In this document: one piece after another, positions 16,863-26,207 of the stretch
How positions within the stretch are numbered: position 1 is the first letter of the stretch
Layout: each line of letters opens with the position of its first letter
Assembly: GCF_006517275.1 (NCBI RefSeq)
Contig: NZ_CP041191.1
Span: forward strand, 2,351,001-2,415,000
Source of the DNA: Labrenzia sp. PHM005
GTDB lineage: Bacteria > Pseudomonadota > Alphaproteobacteria > Rhizobiales > Stappiaceae
Length of the DNA stretch: 64,000 nt
Direction of reading: 5' to 3'
Made by a program: the position numbers and the translations under genes
The notes under the pieces: model-generated
Told to the model about the DNA's origin: nothing
The model's input: only the letters and a program-made list of their open reading frames with translations
The model's database searches: none

Positions 16863-17765
16863 GTGGACTACAATCTGTTTCCGGTGTTTGTTGAAATCAT
16901 GCGCCACCGCAACATATCCAAGGCGGCTGCCGTCCTCGGCCTGACCCAACCAGCGGCTTCCAATGCACTGGCGCGGTTACGGCATCAGTTTGGTGATCAG
17001 CTCTTTATTCGTGCCAGTCGCGGTGTGGTGCCAACCAAATTTGCAACAGATATCGGTCCTGAGATTGAGCAGCATGTTGAACGGCTGAAGGAGTTAACTC
17101 AAACGCAAAGCAAGCGTGCTGTTGATCTGAAGCAGGTGGTGCGGAATTTTAAGATCGTTGCTCACGACATGGAAGAGTGTCTGATCCTTCCGCTTGTTAT
17201 TTCAGGTTTTTCTGAGGAAGCACCGAATGTGCGGATCGAGATCAGGCCCTTCAATCGGGTCACTCTGGCAGATGAGCTTGTGGCCGGTCGGGTGGACATT
17301 GTTATGGCGTATCTGCGCGACCCATATAAGAACCTGATCAGCCGGGAACTTTATTTTCAGGATTTCGTTTGTGTGTGCCGTGGCGGTCATTCGGCCGTTG
17401 GGCAGCGTTTGACCTTGCAGGAATATGTGAAGCTGCAGCACATGATTGTGTCACCAGAAAAAGGCGGTTTTTCTGGACTTGTTGACGACAAGCTAGCTGA
17501 GAAAGGCTTGACCAGGAATGTTCAGGTCAGCACACCGCATTTTCTTTCGGCCTGCCAGTATGTCGCCGGGACTGATTTTCTACTCACTTTGCCGCGCCAA
17601 GTCGCTCTGATGGGGGCGAAGGCATTCGGCCTGCAGGTCTTTGAATTGCCATTCGAGCTGGATGGATTTTCCACGTCGATCCATTGGCACCGGCGTTTGG
17701 ACAAGGACCCTGAGCATATTGCCTTGCGTGATCTGTTGCAGGAAATCGTTAAAACCAGCCTTTAG
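16863..17765 (+). CDS. LysR-family transcriptional regulator
   Basis: This is a full-length LysR protein of 300 residues starting at a GTG with AGGGG about eight bases upstream. The N-terminal winged helix-turn-helix is clear (SKAAAVLGLTQPAASNALARLRHQFGDQLFIR at about 19-50), followed by the linker helix and an effector domain starting near residue 95. It resembles the NodD/PcpR-like branch, whose opening strand reads MDYNLFPVF. It is divergent from the small ABM-like gene, the usual arrangement for a LysR target, so that gene is its most likely target. It may also control the nearby operon. Confidence 0.9.
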   Translation: MDYNLFPVFVEIMRHRNISKAAAVLGLTQPAASNALARLRHQFGDQLFIRASRGVVPTKFATDIGPEIEQHVERLKELTQTQSKRAVDLKQVVRNFKIVAHDMEECLILPLVISGFSEEAPNVRIEIRPFNRVTLADELVAGRVDIVMAYLRDPYKNLISRELYFQDFVCVCRGGHSAVGQRLTLQEYVKLQHMIVSPEKGGFSGLVDDKLAEKGLTRNVQVSTPHFLSACQYVAGTDFLLTLPRQVALMGAKAFGLQVFELPFELDGFSTSIHWHRRLDKDPEHIALRDLLQEIVKTSL

Positions 17766-17770
17766 GGTAA

Positions 17771-17796
17771 ACTCTCACAATGTTGATAGTGAGAGT
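17771..17796. terminator. Stem-loop after LysR gene
   Basis: ACTCTCAC (17771-17778) and GTGAGAGT (17789-17796) form a perfect 8-bp stem with a 10-base loop, five bases after the LysR stop, and a short T-containing stretch (GTTTGACTTTTC) follows. It probably terminates the LysR transcript. It also faces the end of the reverse-strand operon. Confidence 0.5.
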
Positions 17797-17878
17797 GTTT
17801 GACTTTTCGAAATTGTAATTCCGTTATCAGGGCCAATGATTAACTAGTGTCGGGATACTGCCAATAAGATGTGAGAAT

Positions 17879-18652
17879 CTAGCCTGAAACTGTTTTTAGT
17901 GTTTCCGCATGAAGCTCCGGATTGGCAGCAGATACGACTGCGCCGTTAGAGTTCAGCGTAAGCGGCTGCCCTTGCCAGTCGGTCATGATACCACCGGCCG
18001 CTTCGACAACTGCTGAAACAGCCAAAAAATCATAAGGTTGAAGATCATAATCAACCACGGCGTCGACATGTCCGGCAGCCAGTAGCGCATGGGGATAGCA
18101 GTCGTAGGCAAACCGGCGCGTCTGCCCAGCCTGCAGAAGACGGTCGAACACCAAAGGATGGTCCCGGTAGATTTTCTCGCCCTCATTGATATAGAGGATC
18201 GCGTCTGCCAATGCCCGTTTTGGGGACGTTCGTATCGGTTGCCCGTTCAACGTTGCGCGAATTCCTTTGAGACCTAAAAAAGTTTCGTTCAGGACCGGCA
18301 TGCATATGGCTCCGAATTCCGGTGTGCCATCCACTATGTGCGCAAGCAAAAAACCGAAGAGCGGATGCCCGGAGAGGAAAGACCGGGTGCCGTCGATCGG
18401 ATCGATGACCCACAGGCGGTCATCTTTTCCATCCTCCCGCCCATGCTCTTCGCCCAAGATGCCGTGATCTGGAAAATGCTGTTTGATGTACCGGCGGATT
18501 TCGGTTTCCACCGCCTTGTCCGCCTGGGTAACCGGGCTTTCGTCGGCCTTGAATTCAACGCCAAGCGCGCCCCGGAAATAGTGCATTGCGGTTTTAGACG
18601 CCAAATTGCAGATGTTTTCAGCATGGTCGGAAATCGCTTGTGTGGCCGTCAT
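17879..18652 (-). CDS. Inositol monophosphatase-family phosphatase
   Basis: This is a Mg2+-dependent, Li-sensitive-type phosphatase of 257 residues. The family motifs are GEEHG near residue 71, the metal-binding WVIDPIDGTRSF near 83, and the C-terminal YDLQPYDFLAVSAVVEAAGG near 205. It resembles the HisN-type (histidinol phosphatase) branch as much as inositol phosphatases. The ATG at 18652 has AAGGAGGG upstream; a TTG at 18670 is in frame but sits inside that ribosome site. It is the last gene of the betaine-type operon, 45 bases after the flavoprotein gene. With the kinase in the same operon it suggests a phosphorylated intermediate that is made and later dephosphorylated. Confidence 0.88.
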   Translation of the reverse strand: MTATQAISDHAENICNLASKTAMHYFRGALGVEFKADESPVTQADKAVETEIRRYIKQHFPDHGILGEEHGREDGKDDRLWVIDPIDGTRSFLSGHPLFGFLLAHIVDGTPEFGAICMPVLNETFLGLKGIRATLNGQPIRTSPKRALADAILYINEGEKIYRDHPLVFDRLLQAGQTRRFAYDCYPHALLAAGHVDAVVDYDLQPYDFLAVSAVVEAAGGIMTDWQGQPLTLNSNGAVVSAANPELHAETLKTVSG

Positions 18653-18697
18653 CGCATTTCCCTCCTTCAAACCTGCCGCATGGACTGGAATGCCAGC

Positions 18698-21145
18698 CTA
18701 GGCTTTCACACGTTCCATTTGGGGATCGTAAAGCGGGCGAAGCGTGACGTCGCACGGCACACGCTCCGTTGCGACTTCAAGCTCATATTCTCCGGAGGTT
18801 ACATATTCGGCATCAACACCATGCTGGCAACGCACATAGCCATACCCGATGGATTTGCCGACCGTGTAACCGAACCCACCGGAAGTCAGCCAGCCAACAC
18901 GCTCGCCATTGCGATAGATCGTTTCACGTCCGAGCAGCACAACTGACGGGTCGACAGTAAAACACGCCAGCATTTTCTTGACGCCGTCCGTTTTTTGTTT
19001 TTCGGCCGCCGCCCGGCCTTTGAAATCCACGTCCTTGCGCAGCTTGACGGCCCAGCCCAGGCCCGCTTCAAACGGCGTGTGATCCGGTCCAATATCAGAG
19101 CCCCAGGCCCGGTAGCCTTTTTCCAGACGCAGGGATTCAATTGCCCGGTAGCCTGCATTCACCAGACCGAGATCCTGACCGGCTTCCATGAGCGCCTTGT
19201 AAACCGTCTGGGCATATTCGACGGGAAGATGCAGTTCCCAGCCGAGTTCACCAACGTATGTCACTCGCAGCGCCTGGATCGGACAGCCTGCAATACCGAT
19301 CGTGCGGATGGTGCCGAATTTGAAGCCATCATTGGAGACATCATCGCGTGTGACTTTTTCCAGGATCGCGCGTGCCTTGGGGCCCATCAGCGACAGAACT
19401 GCATTTGATGAGGTGATGTCGAACAGCTGGCAGTGCATGCCTTGCGGGATATTGCGGCTAATCCAATCAAAGTCGTGGGTAGCAAAGCCAGTTCCGGTGA
19501 CGATATAGAACTCGTCCTCGGCCACACGGGCGACGGTCAGGTCACACTCGATGCCGCCATGGTCATTTAACATCTGCGTATAGACGAGCGATCCGGCGGG
19601 TTTGTCGACATCATTGGCGCAGATCCAGTTGAGTGCCGTGGCCGCATCGGGACCTTTCAAGGCGAATTTGGCGAAGGACGTCTGATCGAACACAACAGCA
19701 GCTTCCCGGGCCGCTTTATGTTCACGCCCCACCGCTTCGAACCAGTTTTGCCGGCCGAAGCTGTAGTCGTCCTTGGCTGTTTCTCCCTTGGCTCCGTCGG
19801 CAAACCAGTTCGGACGTTCCCAGCCGAGTTTTTCGCCGAAACACGCGCCTTGTGAAGCCAATAGGTCGTACAGCGGAGATTTGCGGCACGGTCGGCCGGA
19901 CTTGTTTTCCTCATGTGGCCAGGCCATCGTGTAGTGCTTGCCATAGGCTTCAACGGTGCGCGTGCGCACCCAGTCTGTGTCGAAATGCGGTCGGCCAAAG
20001 CGTCGGATATCTGCTGACCACAGGTCGAATGGCGGTTCGCCCTTGTGTACCCATTCAGCAAGCGCCATGCCCGCGCCACCGCCTGCGGCAATACCAAAGG
20101 CGTTGAAGCCTGCACCGACAAAGAAATTGCTCAGTTCCGGTGCTTCCCCGACAATGAAATTGCCATCGGGGGTGAAACTCTCCGGTCCGTTGGTCAACAT
20201 CTTGATGCCAGCGGTTTCCAGCGCGGGAACCCGGCCCAGAGACAGCTCCATCAATTGCTCGAAATGGTCGAAGTTGCTGTCGAGCAATGTGTAGTGGAAG
20301 CCTTGCGGAATGCCGCCGACCGCCCATGGAATGGGATTGGGTTCATAACCGCCCATCACCAGGCCGCCGACCTCTTCCTTGTAGTAGGTCAACCGGTCCG
20401 GATCGCGCAGCGTCGGCAACGTCGAGGTGACGCCCTCTATAGCTTCGGTGACCATGAACTGGTGTTCCATTGGTACCAGCGGCACGTTCACGCCGAACCG
20501 CTTGGCAAAGTCCCGTGTCCATTGGCCGGCGCAGCAGACGACCTTTTCACATTCGATGCGGCCATGTTCTGTGACAACAGCCCGGATCTTGCCGTTTTCA
20601 ATTTCGATATCCGTGACCTTGGTGTCCTCGAAGATCTGCGCGCCGGCCATCCGGGCACCCTTAGCCAACGCCTGGGTAATGTCAGATGGATTGGCCTGAC
20701 CATCGGTTGGCAAAAAGGCTGCACCGACGACATCCGAAATGTCCATGAGCGGCCATAGGTCCTGAGATTCCTTGGGCGTCAGCAATTCCATTGGCAGGCC
20801 GAAGCTGTGGGCCGTGGTGGCCTGGCGTTTGACCTCCGTCCAGCGTTCTTCATTGCAGGCAAGACGCAGGCCACCGTTCATCTTCCAGCCAGTTCCGAGC
20901 CCGGTCTCCTCTTCAATCTTGTTGTAAAGATCGACAGAGTACCCAAGCAGCTGGGTGATATTGGCATTGGACCGAAGCTGCCCGACCAGGCCGGCAGCGT
21001 GGAAAGTCGTGCCGGATGTCAGCTTTTTCCGTTCCAGAAGAACCGTGTCGGTCCAGCCCAATTTGGCTAGATGATAGGCGGTTGAGCAGCCGATGATGCC
21101 GCCGCCAATGATCACAGCCTTGGCGGTTTTAGGAAGGTTGGTCAT
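18698..21145 (-). CDS. Dimethylglycine/sarcosine dehydrogenase-like flavoprotein with GcvT domain
   Basis: This two-domain enzyme demethylates an N-methylated amine. Residues 1-400 are a DAO-type FAD domain with the dinucleotide motif VIIGGGIIGCSTAYHL near residue 11. Residues 425-815 are a GcvT/aminomethyl-transferase domain that passes the methylene group to tetrahydrofolate. The length of 815 residues matches bacterial dimethylglycine and sarcosine dehydrogenases. I start at the ATG at 21145, which has GAGGA upstream. It lies directly after the kinase gene (8-base gap). The glycine betaine-type transporter in the operon supports a betaine- or dimethylglycine-like substrate, but the exact amine is open. 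Confidence 0.88.
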   Translation of the reverse strand: MTNLPKTAKAVIIGGGIIGCSTAYHLAKLGWTDTVLLERKKLTSGTTFHAAGLVGQLRSNANITQLLGYSVDLYNKIEEETGLGTGWKMNGGLRLACNEERWTEVKRQATTAHSFGLPMELLTPKESQDLWPLMDISDVVGAAFLPTDGQANPSDITQALAKGARMAGAQIFEDTKVTDIEIENGKIRAVVTEHGRIECEKVVCCAGQWTRDFAKRFGVNVPLVPMEHQFMVTEAIEGVTSTLPTLRDPDRLTYYKEEVGGLVMGGYEPNPIPWAVGGIPQGFHYTLLDSNFDHFEQLMELSLGRVPALETAGIKMLTNGPESFTPDGNFIVGEAPELSNFFVGAGFNAFGIAAGGGAGMALAEWVHKGEPPFDLWSADIRRFGRPHFDTDWVRTRTVEAYGKHYTMAWPHEENKSGRPCRKSPLYDLLASQGACFGEKLGWERPNWFADGAKGETAKDDYSFGRQNWFEAVGREHKAAREAAVVFDQTSFAKFALKGPDAATALNWICANDVDKPAGSLVYTQMLNDHGGIECDLTVARVAEDEFYIVTGTGFATHDFDWISRNIPQGMHCQLFDITSSNAVLSLMGPKARAILEKVTRDDVSNDGFKFGTIRTIGIAGCPIQALRVTYVGELGWELHLPVEYAQTVYKALMEAGQDLGLVNAGYRAIESLRLEKGYRAWGSDIGPDHTPFEAGLGWAVKLRKDVDFKGRAAAEKQKTDGVKKMLACFTVDPSVVLLGRETIYRNGERVGWLTSGGFGYTVGKSIGYGYVRCQHGVDAEYVTSGEYELEVATERVPCDVTLRPLYDPQMERVKA

Positions 21146-21153
21146 GTCAGTCC

Positions 21154-22035
21154 TCAACTTAACTGGAAGTCATGAAACGCCGAGCGGAACCGCCCGAGGT
21201 TCTCGGCCGTATAAGCCGCGTAATCAAAGTCGATTTCGGAGGTGATTTCCGAAACCATGCTCCACATGGTTTCCCGCAACAGCGAGGCGCATTTCATGGC
21301 GTTGTAGCGATGGCGCAATTCGTCCCTGACGGGCGTTTCGAAATAGGTCTCCAGCATCCAGTCTTCCTGAGACGGTGCGAGACCGTTGTTTGATGCCAAG
21401 CCGCCAAGGTCAAACAGCGGACTGTTGAAACCGGCATAGTCGAAGTCGATCAGCCACAAACGCTGACCATCATCCAAGAAATTGCCGCACAACAGATCAT
21501 TGTGGCCAAACACAATGTCAAACGGACCGGCAGCTTGTTCCAGCAGGTCAGAAGTCTTGATGAGATCTGGCAAAAGTTTTTGATGAGCTGAGCCACGATC
21601 TTTCAAGGTCGCGCCGTAGTCGCGAATGACGTGAAACACCCAGAAAACCAGCGCCGGCCCGCGCAAGTTTTTTGCAACATCGCGATGGCAGGTTTTGACG
21701 AGATCAAGCACCTTCGGCAAGACTTCGGGGTCGCGAATGTCTGCTTCTGAAAGTGTTTTGCTTTCGATATATTCCAGCACCACCAGATTGTCGGCCGTAT
21801 GCACCACGGCTGGCGACAGGCCTGCTGCATGTGCCGCTCTTGAGGCAGCCAGCTCGTTGAACCGCATGACCTGATGCAATGGGATGTCATCCCCAACGCG
21901 GACGACATATTTCGTCTCCTCATCTTCTACAAGGTAATTCACGTTGGTGATCCCGCCGGTCAGCGGTGTGGCGCTGATCTTGCCTTGCCAGATCGGCAAA
22001 GCCTGAATGCGGGACAGCAAATCGGTTTGGCTCAT
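21154..22035 (-). CDS. Choline kinase-like phosphotransferase (APH family)
   Basis: This 293-residue protein has the protein-kinase-like fold of aminoglycoside, choline and thiamine kinases. It has a glycine-containing nucleotide loop (PLTGGITNVNYLV near residue 24), a VVRVG strand with charged residues in the place of the ATP lysine, the catalytic loop FGHNDLLCGNFL (His-Asn-Asp and Asn, near 192) and the metal Asp in LIDFDYAGFN near 212. It would phosphorylate a small alcohol or amino alcohol, choline being the obvious candidate. It sits between the ABC permease (3-base gap) and the demethylating flavoprotein. Confidence 0.82.
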   Translation of the reverse strand: MSQTDLLSRIQALPIWQGKISATPLTGGITNVNYLVEDEETKYVVRVGDDIPLHQVMRFNELAASRAAHAAGLSPAVVHTADNLVVLEYIESKTLSEADIRDPEVLPKVLDLVKTCHRDVAKNLRGPALVFWVFHVIRDYGATLKDRGSAHQKLLPDLIKTSDLLEQAAGPFDIVFGHNDLLCGNFLDDGQRLWLIDFDYAGFNSPLFDLGGLASNNGLAPSQEDWMLETYFETPVRDELRHRYNAMKCASLLRETMWSMVSEITSEIDFDYAAYTAENLGRFRSAFHDFQLS

Positions 22036-22038
22036 TGG

Positions 22039-24033
22039 TCAGGTCTCCAATCCGAAACGAACGCGGGCGCCGCGGGCGCTGGCTTTCAAGATACGGTCGG
22101 CAATGATGGCGATAAATGCGATGGCAAGACCAGCAACAAGGCCGCGGCCGGTGTCCGCCTTTGTCAGGGCGATATAAACCTCCTGGCCGAGGTCGCGGGT
22201 GCCGACCAACGCGGTGATGACCAGCATGGACAGCGCCAGCATGATGGTTTGGTTCAGCCCCAACAGGATTTCAGGCAAGGCCATCGGTAACCGGATATGG
22301 CGCAACAGCTGGAAACGCGTGCAGCCGGACACCTGGCCTGCTTCAATCAGATCCTTGCTGACACCGCGCACCCCGTGAGCTGCATAGCGTACAGCCGGTG
22401 CCAGAGCATAAAGAACGATGGCGATCATCGCGGTGAAGTCACCGACGCGGAACAACATGACGACCGGGATCAGATACACAAAGCTCGGCAGCGTCTGCAG
22501 CGTGTCGATCATCAGATTGATGACCTGTCCCGCGCGTTTGTTCAAAGCCGCCAGAATGCCGAGTGGGACGCCGATCAGTGTCGCCAGAATAACCGATGCC
22601 CCGCATAGATAGACCGTGACCATCGCCTTGGTCCAAAGCCCGGTAACTGCGATAAAGATCGACATGACGGCGCACATAAGTGCCAGGTTCCGTCCGCCGG
22701 CACGCCAGCCCAAAAATGTGATGAGGGCGATGGCCAGCGGCCACGGAATGCCCAAAAGGACCTTCTTGATCGGCAGCATGAACCAGGTCAGGAAGAACAC
22801 TTTTATGGCTTCAAAAACATCAAAGTAGTTTACATTCAGGTACTTGACCGTATCGTTCCAAAACGCACCGGTAGTGATGGTCTGCGCATCTGGGTACTTC
22901 AGCAGAAGCGGTGAAAACTGCCCCAAAACCCAGGTGGCAAGCAGCAATCCGACTACCAGTACGGTACGGCGGTGCCGTGCGATCCAGGTACCTGGGACTG
23001 GCTTGTGGACTTGCCCCATCCGCTCAGCGAAGGCCTGACTGAGCCGGTCAACGGAAATGGCCAGAACCACGATGGCAATGCCGGCTTCAAACCCGGCTCC
23101 AATATCCAGACGCCGCAGCGCTGCCAGCACATCGAAGCCGAGACCTCCTGCACCGATCATCGAGGCGATGATCACCATGTTCAGCGTCAGCATGATCACC
23201 TGGTTGACGCCCACCATCAGGGTTTGCGACGCCGAAGGCACCAGAACGCGCCACATGAGCTGGTGGTCGGTTGCGCCGGCCATGCGGCCAAAATCAACAA
23301 TTTCCGGATCAACGGACCGGAGCGCCAAGGTGGTCACACGAACCATTGGCGGAGTGGCGTAGATGATGGTTGCGACCAAAGCCGAGACTGGCCCAAAGCC
23401 AAACATGAAGAGGATCGGCACAAGATACGCAAAAATTGGCATCGTCTGCATCAAATCCAGAATTGGGGATAAGACCCGTTCGCCTGTTGGGTGGCGATAG
23501 GCCCAGATCCCCAGAAGCAATCCGCCACCTGCTCCGATTGGAACTGCGATCATGACGGACGCCAATGTCACCATGGCGCTGTCCCATTGGCCAAAGACAG
23601 CCAAATAGACGAAGCACGCCCCGACCAGCGCCGCCAGGCCCCAGTTCCGGCAATATTGCCCGAGCGCGATGACCGCCGCTGTCACGACAATCCAACTTAT
23701 GGCAGGCAAAAGGGTATAGGCGTCCGCGCCTTGTCCGATGACAAACCCATCTGCCAGCAAGGCCAAAGCAAAGTGATAAGGCTGTTCGATGAGCCAGGCG
23801 ATGCCACGTGTCAGATCGGTGAACGAAACCGGTCCGATGGCCGCATCTTCGACCAGCCATTTCATTGCAGCCGAGATATGTTTCTTTAGAGGAATGACCC
23901 AAGCCGACGGAAACTTGACCAGCCACCTTGCATCCAGTGCCTTGGCAAGATCCCGGCCATTGTAGCCGATGACGATGGTGGCCAGAAGCATCCCCCACAT
24001 CGCATACATTTGCTTGTTGGCCCAGCTGCTCAT
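22039..24033 (-). CDS. Double-length glycine betaine/proline-type ABC permease
   Basis: This 664-residue membrane protein contains two BPD_transp_1 permease domains in one chain. The first spans about 125-330, with its ATPase-contacting loop near SVDPEIVDFGRMAGATDHQLMWRVLVP. The second spans about 440-655, with the matching loop GVSKDLIEAGQVSGCTRFQLLRHIRLP. Both loops show the EAA-type pattern. Most ProW/OpuAB permeases are about 280-350 residues with one domain and act as homodimers, so here the dimer is built into one polypeptide. The start overlaps the ATPase stop (ATGA). Confidence 0.88.
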   Translation of the reverse strand: MSSWANKQMYAMWGMLLATIVIGYNGRDLAKALDARWLVKFPSAWVIPLKKHISAAMKWLVEDAAIGPVSFTDLTRGIAWLIEQPYHFALALLADGFVIGQGADAYTLLPAISWIVVTAAVIALGQYCRNWGLAALVGACFVYLAVFGQWDSAMVTLASVMIAVPIGAGGGLLLGIWAYRHPTGERVLSPILDLMQTMPIFAYLVPILFMFGFGPVSALVATIIYATPPMVRVTTLALRSVDPEIVDFGRMAGATDHQLMWRVLVPSASQTLMVGVNQVIMLTLNMVIIASMIGAGGLGFDVLAALRRLDIGAGFEAGIAIVVLAISVDRLSQAFAERMGQVHKPVPGTWIARHRRTVLVVGLLLATWVLGQFSPLLLKYPDAQTITTGAFWNDTVKYLNVNYFDVFEAIKVFFLTWFMLPIKKVLLGIPWPLAIALITFLGWRAGGRNLALMCAVMSIFIAVTGLWTKAMVTVYLCGASVILATLIGVPLGILAALNKRAGQVINLMIDTLQTLPSFVYLIPVVMLFRVGDFTAMIAIVLYALAPAVRYAAHGVRGVSKDLIEAGQVSGCTRFQLLRHIRLPMALPEILLGLNQTIMLALSMLVITALVGTRDLGQEVYIALTKADTGRGLVAGLAIAFIAIIADRILKASARGARVRFGLET

Positions 24034-25052
24034 TTAGGCCGGCCTTGGCCGAATAAGGTGCTGGCGACAGCCGCACGGTCAATCGAACCAACAATTTGCC
24101 CAGATGTATCTTCGACCGGCACAGGTTTGTCCGCTGCAATGATGCGCTCGGCCACGTCGGAGATTTTATCGGAGATCGTGACCGGAATTCCCTCGCCGAA
24201 GCCTCCGGACTGAAACAGCCCTCCGACTGTCAGAACTTTAGAACGCGGAATATGGCGAGTGAATTCGGCCACATAGTCGGTCGCCGGGTTCATGACCAGA
24301 TCTTCTGGCGTTGCGACCTGGATGATTTCGCCGTCCTTCATGATCGCAATGCGGTCTGCAAGACGCACCGCTTCATCAAAGTCATGGGTTATAAAGACGA
24401 TTGTTTTGTGAAGCCGGGCTTGCAGGCGCAAAAACTCGTCCTGCATTTCGCGCCGGATCAACGGATCTAGTGCTGAAAAAGGTTCGTCCAGAAACCACAA
24501 GTCCGGTTCGGTCACCAGCGACCGTGCGATGCCAACCCTCTGCTGCTGTCCGCCCGACAGCTCTCGTGGATAATTGTCTTCCCGCCCCTTAAGACCAACC
24601 AGGTCGACAACATTCTGGGCTTTGGTTTCCGCTTCTGACTTCGGAACCGCCTGTATCATGAGGGGAAACATGACATTCTGCAGCACAGTCAGGTGCGGAA
24701 GCAGAGCAAAATGCTGAAAGACCATCCCCATTTTGTGGCGGCGGATCTCGATCAACTCCTGATCGCTGGCGCGAAGTAGATCAACATCGTCAAAAAGAAC
24801 CTCACCGCCGGTTGGCTCGATCAAACGCGACAAACAGCGGACCAGTGTTGATTTTCCGGACCCCGAGAGGCCCATGATCACAAAAATCTCGCCTTCGGCA
24901 ATATCAATGCTGGCGTTCCGGACCGCGCCGATCAGTCCCGCCCGCCGGATATCTTCCGCATCCAGCGCGTTGCTTTGAGCCAGAAAGGAATTGGCGTCCG
25001 CTCCGTAGAGCTTCCAGACATTCCGGCAGGACAATTTGATCCGAGACGGCAT
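24030..25052 (-). CDS. Glycine betaine/proline-type ABC transporter ATPase (ProV/OpuAA family)
   Basis: This is the ATP-hydrolysing subunit of the uptake system. Walker A is GLSGSGKST near residue 60, the Q-loop MVFQHFALLPH near 110, the signature [15 protein letters not shown] near 165, and Walker B WFLDEPFSALDPL near 186. The C-terminal 60 residues (DISDVAERIIAADKPVPVEDTSGQIVGSIDR) look like a CBS-type unit, which in OpuA senses ionic strength. The 340-residue length is normal for the family. The stop overlaps the permease start, while a 106-base gap containing a stem-loop separates it from the binding-protein gene. Confidence 0.92.
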   Translation of the reverse strand: MPSRIKLSCRNVWKLYGADANSFLAQSNALDAEDIRRAGLIGAVRNASIDIAEGEIFVIMGLSGSGKSTLVRCLSRLIEPTGGEVLFDDVDLLRASDQELIEIRRHKMGMVFQHFALLPHLTVLQNVMFPLMIQAVPKSEAETKAQNVVDLVGLKGREDNYPRELSGGQQQRVGIARSLVTEPDLWFLDEPFSALDPLIRREMQDEFLRLQARLHKTIVFITHDFDEAVRLADRIAIMKDGEIIQVATPEDLVMNPATDYVAEFTRHIPRSKVLTVGGLFQSGGFGEGIPVTISDKISDVAERIIAADKPVPVEDTSGQIVGSIDRAAVASTLFGQGRPK

Positions 25053-25119
25053 ACATGCGCTCCGCAGTCACGCCTTGGCTGGCACGTGACGGTGAAAAAA
25101 AGTCGATGGGGCAAGTTAT

Positions 25120-25148
25120 CAGGGCCAATCGGGGAACAGACGGCCCTG
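25120..25148 (-). other. Intercistronic stem-loop after the betaine-type binding protein
   Basis: CAGGGCC (25120-25126) and GGCCCTG (25142-25148) form a perfect 7-bp stem with a 15-base loop. It sits in the 106-base gap between the binding-protein and ATPase genes. It is in the same relative place as four other hairpins in this window and may stabilise the upstream message. Confidence 0.5.
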
Positions 25149-25158
25149 TTTTATTGAT

Positions 25159-26106
25159 TTATTTTGATATCCAGCCAGACCAGCGGTCTTTGTTGGCCGT
25201 CATCCAATCTGCAACCACGGTGTCGATGTCGACTTTTTCCAGATCAGCCTTGCTCACCATGGCGCTCATTTCGTCATTTGTGATCTTATAGGCGTCAATG
25301 ATGTTGTAGGCGCCAGGCCATTTTTCCTGAAGACCGGACCAGGCCGCTTTCCAGATCGGCCCACGTGGCTTGCCGCAATCATAGGCCAGTTCCGGATTCA
25401 CACCGACAGACGGATCTGAATAACATTCGGCAGAGTAGGGCGGGAACTCGACAAATTCGCCGTCATATTTCGCCGGAGCCCAATGAGGCACATAGACCCA
25501 GAGCATGATCGGATCTTTGCGTTGATAAGCCGATTCCAATTCGGCAAACAGCGCGGCATCTGTTCCAGCATGAACAACTTCAAAATCCAGTTGAAGCGCC
25601 TCAACACGCTCCTCGTCGAAACCGCCCCAGGTCACGGGCCCGCCGACGTAGCGGCCATTGGGAGCAGTTTCAGCTGTTGAGAATTCCTCGGCGCAGTCTT
25701 TTAGAGCTTCCCAATTCGGCAGCCCAGGGCAGAGGTCTTTCATGTAAGAAGGGTACCACCACTCTTCGATCGCCATCAGGCCGGTTTCTCCGACGTTGAC
25801 AACCTTGCCGGTGCCAGTTGCTTCATCAAGGGCTTCACGGCCGGTGGTTTCCCAGATCTCCATTGCCAAATGCAGATCGCCGTTTTTCAGACCCGCGAAT
25901 TGAGCAATGTAATCTGCCTGGACATATTCGACGTTGTATCCTGCTTCCGTCAGGATGCTGCCCATGATTTTCGTGTTGATCAATTGGCCGGACCAATCGT
26001 GCAAGGTCAGCTTGATTGGATCGGATGATTCCACCGCCCCAGCCGCGGAAACAGACGTCATTAGTGCCAGAGCGACTGCACTTAATTTCGTAGCTTGAAC
26101 CCTCAT
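25159..26106 (-). CDS. Glycine betaine-type ABC transporter substrate-binding protein (OpuAC family)
   Basis: This is the periplasmic binding protein for a quaternary-amine type substrate. Residues 1-24 are a signal peptide ending AGA. The mature protein has the OpuAC pattern, beginning IKLTLHDWSGQLINTKIMGSILTEAGYNVEYVQ, with several tryptophans (for example EEWWYPSYMKD near 112 and TWGGFDEE near 158) that could build the aromatic cage for a methylated ammonium group. There are four cysteines in the mature part. At 315 residues it is normal. It is the first gene of the reverse-strand operon, facing the DeoR gene across 223 bases. Confidence 0.9.
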   Translation of the reverse strand: MRVQATKLSAVALALMTSVSAAGAVESSDPIKLTLHDWSGQLINTKIMGSILTEAGYNVEYVQADYIAQFAGLKNGDLHLAMEIWETTGREALDEATGTGKVVNVGETGLMAIEEWWYPSYMKDLCPGLPNWEALKDCAEEFSTAETAPNGRYVGGPVTWGGFDEERVEALQLDFEVVHAGTDAALFAELESAYQRKDPIMLWVYVPHWAPAKYDGEFVEFPPYSAECYSDPSVGVNPELAYDCGKPRGPIWKAAWSGLQEKWPGAYNIIDAYKITNDEMSAMVSKADLEKVDIDTVVADWMTANKDRWSGWISK

Positions 26107-26122
26107 ACCACCCTCCCAAATG

Positions 26123-26207
26123 TGGTTTTTTGCATTGAATTATGGCATTCAATTCGAAAATCATGTCCTGCTTTTCCATTCAAATCAAGAAAAACCACAA
26201 AAAACCA
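26123..26207. promoter_or_regulatory. Divergent promoter region with paired inverted repeats, likely DeoR operators
   Basis: TGGTTTTTTG (26123-26132) is the exact reverse complement of CAAAAAACCA (26198-26207), with 65 bases between. Inside lies a second perfect repeat, ATTGAAT (26134-26140) and ATTCAAT (26147-26153), with a 6-base spacer. The region starts 17 bases upstream of the binding-protein ATG and lies between that gene and the DeoR gene. DeoR repressors often bind spaced repeats and loop DNA. Confidence 0.45.

Noticed and set aside
23309..24139. Long overlapping minus-strand frame across the permease and ATPase genes
   Set aside because: It is in a shifted frame relative to two genes with clear motifs; its product looks like frame-shadow sequence.
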